A stretch of 64,000 nucleotides of DNA. It comes from Mucilaginibacter sp. (lineage in GTDB: Bacteria; Bacteroidota; Bacteroidia; Sphingobacteriales; Sphingobacteriaceae). The notes under the pieces were generated by a model. That model did no database searches. It worked only from the letters and a program-made list of their open reading frames with translations, and was not told where the DNA came from. Below, piece by piece: positions 59,732-64,000 of this stretch. Position numbers and translations under genes: made by a program. Each line of letters opens with the position of its first letter. Position 1 is the first letter of the stretch. The stretch covers positions 53,670 through 117,669 of the forward strand of contig JAQBOV010000075.1 of the NCBI GenBank assembly GCA_028287895.1. The letters are read 5' to 3'.

Positions 59732-60715
59732 ATGAGAGAAATACAATTCAGAGAAGCGCTTCGGGAAGCTATGAGCGAAGAGATGCGCAAGGACGATAAA
59801 ATATACCTGATGGGTGAAGAGGTAGCTGAGTATAACGGTGCCTATAAAGTGAGCCAGGGTATGCTGGATGAATTTGGAGCCAAGCGCATAATCGATACAC
59901 CTATCTCTGAATTAGGGTTTGCCGGTATCGGCATCGGTTCGGCTATGAACGGGCTGCGCCCTATCATTGAGTTTATGACCTTCAACTTCTCGCTGGTGGC
60001 CATTGACCAGATCATAAACGGCGCTGCCAAGATCATGTCGATGAGCGGCGGTCAGTTTTCGGTGCCCATTGTGTTCCGCGGCCCTACCGGAAATGCAGGT
60101 ATGCTGAGCTCGCAGCACAGTCAGTGCTTTGAGAACTGGTATGCCAACTGCCCGGGTTTAAAAGTAGTGGTGCCATCAAACCCTGCTGATGCAAAGGGCT
60201 TGTTAAAATCTGCTATTCTTGATCCTGACCCGGTGATTTTCATGGAATCAGAATTAATGTACGGCGATAAAGGAGAAGTACCTGAAGAAACTTATTACAT
60301 ACCGCTGGGCAAAGCCAAGGTGACCAAAGAAGGTACCGACGTAACCCTTGTCGGTTTCGGCAAGATCATGAAAGTGGTAAATGCTGCGGCGGCCGAGCTT
60401 GAAAAAGAAGGCATCCATGCCGAAGTGATCGACCTGCGCACCGTGCGCCCTATCGATTACCAAACGGTGATCAATTCAGTTAAAAAAACAAACCGTTTAG
60501 TGATAATTGAAGAAAGCTGGCCATTGGGATCAATAGCAACCGAAGTTGCCTTCAAGGTACAAAAGGATGCTTTTGATTATTTAGATGCGCCGATTTTGCG
60601 CATTATGGGCGGCGACGTTCCGCTTCCTTATGCACCAACCCTGATCCAGGAATACCTGCCAAATCCTGAAAGAGTGATCAAGGCGGTTAAAGAAGTGATG
60701 TACGTAAGTAAATAA
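59732..60715 (+). CDS. pdhB: Pyruvate dehydrogenase E1 component, beta subunit
   Basis: 327 residues from the ATG at 59732. REIQFREALREAMSEEMRKDDKIYLMGEEVAEYNGAYKVSQG, GSAMNGLRPIIEFMTFNF, GPTGNAGMLSSQHSQ, NPADAKGLLKSAI and IIEESWPLGSIATEV are characteristic of the E1 beta of alpha2beta2 PDH (TPP-dependent). The E1 alpha gene is not adjacent, an arrangement seen in other Bacteroidota. Branched-chain oxoacid dehydrogenase beta subunits look similar but the length and motifs fit PDH better. Confidence 0.92.
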   Translation: MREIQFREALREAMSEEMRKDDKIYLMGEEVAEYNGAYKVSQGMLDEFGAKRIIDTPISELGFAGIGIGSAMNGLRPIIEFMTFNFSLVAIDQIINGAAKIMSMSGGQFSVPIVFRGPTGNAGMLSSQHSQCFENWYANCPGLKVVVPSNPADAKGLLKSAILDPDPVIFMESELMYGDKGEVPEETYYIPLGKAKVTKEGTDVTLVGFGKIMKVVNAAAAELEKEGIHAEVIDLRTVRPIDYQTVINSVKKTNRLVIIEESWPLGSIATEVAFKVQKDAFDYLDAPILRIMGGDVPLPYAPTLIQEYLPNPERVIKAVKEVMYVSK

Positions 60716-60786
60716 TTTTCAATTGCCCCACGCTCGATGAGGCAGCCTTGCGAACGTCTTAAAAAACAAATAGTAAGGTGAATAAT

Positions 60787-60805
60787 CCCTCTCCAAAGGA
60801 GAGGG
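60787..60805. repeat. Perfect palindrome CCCTCTCC-AAA-GGAGAGGG
   Basis: Eight-pair arms with a three-base loop, downstream of pdhB. Resembles the core of the REP-like elements at 4484 and 6271; it may be a remnant, or a terminator lacking a T-run. Confidence 0.5.
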
Positions 60806-60877
60806 ACCTGAATAGCATACGGAAAGATCCTTATTTTTCAGGCTTTTTTATTCGTTGGAATCTGAAAAAAACCGGTT

Positions 60878-61095
60878 ATGGAAACAATGATTGTAAAAGA
60901 CAGTAATGGCAACCGGTTAAATGATGGCGATTCGGTGATACTCACCCAGAGTTTGAAAGTAAAGGCGGAGGAACCACACTGAAACAGGGAACGCTGGTTA
61001 ACAAGATACGTCTTACAGATAATGACCAGGAAGTTGATGGTAAGGTTGACGGCATGAGCATAGTGCTTAAAGCCTGTTTCCTGAAAAACAAATAA
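60878..61095 (+). pseudogene. phnA/yjdM-like small gene with a one-base frameshift
   Basis: The first frame (ATG 60878) reads VKDSNGNRLNDGDSVILTQSLKVK, the usual start of the PhnA-like domain, then hits TGA at 60980. Reading on from 60961 in the next frame gives KGGGTTLKQGTLVNKIRLTDNDQEVDGKVDGMSIVLKACFLKNK and stop at 61095, exactly the rest of the domain. One A missing from a run (AAA at 60961-60963) restores a 73-residue gene if added. So a single-base deletion or a base-calling error. Confidence 0.8.
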
Positions 61096-61183
61096 GCTAC
61101 CGGTATTTAATTGCTGCTGCCTGAAATTCATAAAAAAATCTCCCGCTTTACCGGGGCATTTTTACTGAATATACTCACATAAA

Positions 61184-61573
61184 TTAGTTGCCCTCTGCAG
61201 TCGCACTCCATCCATCGCTCCATCCGTTACCATTGCCGCCTTTATTGTCCTTTATCAGTTTGTCATATTTAACAGCCTGGGCAGGAGCTAATACATTTTT
61301 GATCTTTTTGATCGTAGCTGCGCGCAATGGCCGTATAGCTACCAGCATTTTATTGGTGTCGCCATGGTCGCGGGCCTTAATTTTATCAAATTTTTCCGCC
61401 GACTCCTTGTAAATAGCTGCTATTTTAGCGGTTTGACTGTCTGTAAGCTTTAATTCCTTTTGTAAGCTTTTGGCTTTTTCCACAGGATCAGTTATGCCGG
61501 GCCGGTTAATCTGGGCATAGCTTGCAGATACTAAACCGGTAAACAAAAAGCAGATTGATAAAATTCTCTTCAT
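61184..61573 (-). CDS. Small secreted helical protein (Spy/CpxP-like size)
   Basis: 129 residues. Signal peptide KRILSICFLFTGLVSASYAQ. The mature part is helical and charged (KAKSLQKELKLTDSQTAKIAAIYKESAEKFDKIKA, then LRAATIKKIKNVLAPAQAVKYDKLI), resembling the DUF/Spy-type pattern ELxLTxxQxxKI...LTPEQxxKY. Gly/Asn/Trp-rich tail. Probably a periplasmic stress-related helper; function unproven. Confidence 0.75.
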   Translation of the reverse strand: MKRILSICFLFTGLVSASYAQINRPGITDPVEKAKSLQKELKLTDSQTAKIAAIYKESAEKFDKIKARDHGDTNKMLVAIRPLRAATIKKIKNVLAPAQAVKYDKLIKDNKGGNGNGWSDGWSATAEGN

Positions 61574-61677
61574 TGCGTTAACATTTGGCTGTTTAAATAT
61601 TTTATTTAAATGTAACGTATATTTTACATAAATAAAGGAATAACAATACCGCTGTCGGGACTAACTTATAAAAAAAA

Positions 61678-61703
61678 ATCCCGGCACTTTTGAGCACCGG
61701 GAT
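61678..61703 (-). terminator. Terminator after the BI-1 gene
   Basis: ATCCCGG (61678-61684) / CCGGGAT (61697-61703); on the minus strand a run of nine T follows. It starts 28 nt after the stop. Confidence 0.9.
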
Positions 61704-61730
61704 ATCTTATATCATCCTTAAACAGATCGC

Positions 61731-62456
61731 TTATTTTCTTCTGCCGAAAATACGCAGCAGCATCAGGAACAGGTTAATAAAGTCAAGATAGAGCGTCAAG
61801 CCGCCCATCAAAGCCATTTTTTTAGCTGATGCGTCGCCATATTCCAAACCGGCGCCAATTCTTTTCAGTTTTTGAACATCATATGCGGTAAGACCCACAA
61901 ATACGGCTACCCCTACATAGCTGATGAGCATGTCCAGTCCTGAACTGTGCATAAACATATTTATTAAGCTGGCAATGATGATTCCTACGAGCAACATGAT
62001 CATGAGTGAACCAAACTTGGTCAGATCGGTTTTTGTAGTATAACCGGCAACGGCCATCACGCCAAAAACAACTGACGAGGTTAAAAATACGCCAAGTACC
62101 GATGAGGAAGTATAAACCAAAAGAATAAAACTTAAACTGATGCCAGTTGCAACTGAATAGGCAACAAATAACAATGATAATCCAATGTAGGATATTCGGT
62201 TAAGTCCAAATCTTATTAATAATACGAATGCCAGGGGCGAAAACATAACAACATAAAATAAAAGGGTTGGCTGCCTTGTAGTTGCATCAAAAAGCAGTTC
62301 TAATAAGACTGGTGAACTTGCAAAAGAATATGCGGCTATTGAGGATATTCCCAATGCCACAAACATCCACATAAATACGTTAGCTATAAATTTGCGCGAT
62401 TGATCCGCGTCCTCTATCTGGATCACATTAGAATAATCCGGGATTCGATTTTCCAT
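61731..62456 (-). CDS. Bax inhibitor-1/YccA family membrane protein
   Basis: 241 residues with seven membrane helices. BI-1 family marks: VYLMMAAGLG-type start is replaced here by ANVFMWMFVALGISSIAAY, then VFVGLTAYDVQKLKRIG (the family TAYDTQK motif) and a C-terminal LYLDFINLFLMLLRIFG. Bacterial members are proton-sensitive calcium or cation leak channels or membrane-protein quality-control factors (YccA). The exact role is not settled. Confidence 0.9.
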   Translation of the reverse strand: MENRIPDYSNVIQIEDADQSRKFIANVFMWMFVALGISSIAAYSFASSPVLLELLFDATTRQPTLLFYVVMFSPLAFVLLIRFGLNRISYIGLSLLFVAYSVATGISLSFILLVYTSSSVLGVFLTSSVVFGVMAVAGYTTKTDLTKFGSLMIMLLVGIIIASLINMFMHSSGLDMLISYVGVAVFVGLTAYDVQKLKRIGAGLEYGDASAKKMALMGGLTLYLDFINLFLMLLRIFGRRK

Positions 62457-62576
62457 TTTTTAAAATTGATTTTTATTTACAAGTTTACGAATAAAAAAGA
62501 AAAAAGATTCAGGTACACGAATCAAGAGGTTGGTAATCATTAATCCGGACTCCCCCGGTTCTTAACGCCCTTGAAT

Positions 62577-63143
62577 CTAACTCAATCTTTTTACCAGCTG
62601 TTCCTCTACTTTCTTAAATACCTGTATTGGTTTTAAGTTGCGCCAAATCAGATCATCCAGTTCGCCGCCGAAATTGATATAATAATCGATATTGTTCCGC
62701 TTAAATTCATCAATCACGTGCGCCCGGAAGTTGACCCCGGCAATCCACCCGTCTTCCACATCCTGGAACCATTCCTCATAATAACAATCATCCGACGAGT
62801 GAAAGTTCAATACGTTTTCGCCTATCAATATAAATTTGTTGATGCCATTATCGACCATCAGTTCGAGGATCTCGCGTTTCATCAGCATGATATCATTATT
62901 GATGGCATCGTTCCATTCGCCGATGAGTTCAATAATAGCATACCCGCGGTCGTAATCGGCAAATAATACTTTTAAATATAAAGTGTTCGAGCCAAACGAA
63001 TCCCACTGAGGGTGCAGCAGATAATTATACACCTGCTTGTCAAATTCAAACTCACTGTATTCCGTTGCATAAAAAGGAGAATATTCATCCTCCGATGCAA
63101 TATAATCATCTCTCCATTTGTAATATGGCTCTATCTCGTGCAT
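62577..63143 (-). CDS. Conserved hypothetical protein
   Basis: 188 residues from the ATG at 63143 (an ATG four codons earlier is possible). Soluble, acidic, rich in Tyr and Asp: EYSPFYATEYSEFEFDKQVYNYLLHPQWDSFGSNTLYLKVLFADYDRGYAIIELIGEWNDAINNDIMLMKREILELMVDNGINKFILIGENVLNFH is a continuous conserved-looking block. No family recognised, no signal or membrane segment. It precedes murQ's end and BI-1 on the same strand. Confidence 0.7.
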   Translation of the reverse strand: MHEIEPYYKWRDDYIASEDEYSPFYATEYSEFEFDKQVYNYLLHPQWDSFGSNTLYLKVLFADYDRGYAIIELIGEWNDAINNDIMLMKREILELMVDNGINKFILIGENVLNFHSSDDCYYEEWFQDVEDGWIAGVNFRAHVIDEFKRNNIDYYINFGGELDDLIWRNLKPIQVFKKVEEQLVKRLS

Positions 63144-63200
63144 AATCCTCTCCAATTTCCCCCGTCAGCCGGCAGGGAGCTTTTCTATTTTTATTCAACC

Positions 63201-63250
63201 ATTTGCACATCTGCATATTCACACATCTGCACATCCACATTTGCACATTA
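63201..63250. repeat. TGTGCAAATGTGCAGAT-type repeat downstream of murQ
   Basis: ATTTGCACATCTGCATATTCACACATCTGCACATCCACATTTGCACATT: near-repeats of an 8-9 base unit. The last repeat touches the murQ stop codon. Third copy of the family seen at 24722-24879. Confidence 0.55.
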
Positions 63251-64000
63251 CTTAGCCTGCATATGCACTTCCACTGCTTTACGCACGCTTCCGTATCTTA
63301 TTAAAAGTTCCGCCGCCTGGTATTCAGGCAGGCCGGTATAATTCATCACCATACGTGTACCCCGGTCAACCAGCTTATTGTTGGTTAACTGCATATCCAC
63401 CATCTTATTGCCTTTTATCCGGCCCAATTGTATCATCACGGTGGTGGTCAGCATGTTTAATACCAATTTTTGGGCTGTGCCTGCCTTCATCCGGGTGGAG
63501 CCGGTTACAAACTCAGGTCCGGTTATTACTTCAACCGGGTATTTTGCTTCGGCAGCAACCGGGCTGCCGGCGTTACAAACAATACAGCCGGTGGCTATAT
63601 TTCTTTGATTAGCTGTCCGCAGGCCGCCAATTACATATGGCGTTGTACCGGATGCTGCAATACCAACCACCACGTCTTTTTCGTTGATGCGGTAAGCTGA
63701 CAGATCTTTCCATGCCTGTTCGGTATCATCTTCGGCAAACTCAACCGCTTTGCGGATAGCACCGTCACCGCCGGCAATAATGCCAACAACCATATCGAAT
63801 GGCACACCGAAAGTAGGCGGACACTCCGAAGCATCAACGACACCTAAACGGCCGCTGGTACCTGCTCCGATATAGAAAAGCCGCCCGTTGTTCCTCATTT
63901 TTGCGGTCACGACAGCCACTAATTTTTCTATTTGAGGGATAGCTTTTGCAACGGCATCAGCGACAGTATGGTCTTCCTTATTGATATTTTTAAGGATCTC
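63248..64000 (-). CDS. murQ: N-acetylmuramic acid 6-phosphate etherase, 5' part cut off by the window edge
   Basis: About 250 residues of the C-terminal part; the frame stays open to the last base (EILKNINKEDHTVADAVAKAIPQIEKLVAVV at the edge), so the true start is beyond 64000. SIS-fold motifs IGAGTSGRLGVVDASECPPTFG, GIIAGGDGA, GIAASGTTPYV and TGSTRMKAGTAQKLVLNMLTT are diagnostic of MurQ. It cleaves the lactyl ether of MurNAc-6-P in peptidoglycan recycling. Confidence 0.95.
   Translation of the reverse strand, partial: EILKNINKEDHTVADAVAKAIPQIEKLVAVVTAKMRNNGRLFYIGAGTSGRLGVVDASECPPTFGVPFDMVVGIIAGGDGAIRKAVEFAEDDTEQAWKDLSAYRINEKDVVVGIAASGTTPYVIGGLRTANQRNIATGCIVCNAGSPVAAEAKYPVEVITGPEFVTGSTRMKAGTAQKLVLNMLTTTVMIQLGRIKGNKMVDMQLTNNKLVDRGTRMVMNYTGLPEYQAAELLIRYGSVRKAVEVHMQAK

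Noticed and set aside
60838..61131. Minus-strand open frame of 97 codons downstream of pdhB
   Set aside because: It is antisense to the frameshifted phnA-like gene, whose protein sequence is clearly recognisable on the plus strand.
1..64000. tRNA, rRNA, tmRNA or RNase P RNA genes, prophage or insertion sequences
   Set aside because: No T-loop pattern with acceptor stems, no rRNA-like stretch, no transposase, integrase or phage gene found on reading both strands.

Overview
The window looks like a piece of a Bacteroidota chromosome, most likely a Mucilaginibacter/Pedobacter-type member of the Sphingobacteriaceae. The grounds are: promoters of the TAnnTTTG type (several with an upstream TTG at N19-20), almost no Shine-Dalgarno sequences, a TonB-dependent receptor, S9 and S8 peptidases, lipoproteins with short SC/GC lipoboxes, GldD, DUF4270, DUF4920, a PafA-type phosphatase, and protein lengths typical of that phylum. 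Genus assignment is inference. There is no prophage, insertion sequence, CRISPR array, rRNA or tRNA that I can see. The DNA is mostly core chromosome with many small dispersed repeats between genes.

Layout. 1-4.5 kb: end of a GlpF-type channel, a secreted GH18 chitinase, then a four-gene group made of an unrecognised small protein, an unrecognised polytopic membrane protein, a histidine kinase and a LuxR-type regulator. 4.5-11 kb: CsaA-like protein, TadA, Mn-type superoxide dismutase, a quinone oxidoreductase paired with a PaaE-like flavin/2Fe-2S reductase, and the divergent oxyR-katA pair with a perfect OxyR half-operator: an oxidative-stress block. 11-17 kb: glmS (with a striking inverted repeat over its promoter), a DUF4270 lipoprotein with a glycogen-synthase-like protein, panC and panD. 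17-24.7 kb: a CarB that lacks the allosteric domain, an acyl-carrier-like membrane protein, DUF4920, an NHL-repeat lipoprotein and radA carrying a repeat-derived insertion. 24.9-29.5 kb: RNase G, a 29-residue basic protein, a TPR protein and HU on one strand, mutY and ssb on the other. 29.6-38.3 kb: DPP IV, a class C serine hydrolase, tandem zinc-ribbon membrane proteins, an NTF2-like protein, an FKBP lipoprotein and aspS.

38.4-46.2 kb is a thiamine region: a TPP riboswitch (split by a repeat-like insert) precedes a TonB-dependent receptor, a PnuC/PnuT transporter and an acyl-CoA-dehydrogenase-like flavoprotein, followed by a PafA-type phosphatase, a thiamine-phosphate synthase and a degenerate thiamine-pyrophosphokinase-like protein. 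Together they could take up thiamine (phosphates) through the outer membrane, strip phosphate, import and rephosphorylate.

46.4-64 kb: a Gly/Ser-rich secreted protein, a Cys-rich four-helix copper protein, M23 peptidase, rbfA, a LolC/E-type permease, a metallo-hydrolase, a gldD-aroE-methyltransferase-comA-TPR series on the minus strand, an ALDH7-type dehydrogenase, an S8 peptidase with a long insert, the pyruvate dehydrogenase E1 beta gene, a frameshifted phnA remnant, a BI-1 family membrane protein and the truncated murQ at the right edge.

The points I would look at first are the degenerate short-period intergenic repeats, which also occur inside the radA coding sequence and inside the TPP riboswitch; the 1.9-4.5 kb module; and the glmS and carB leaders.
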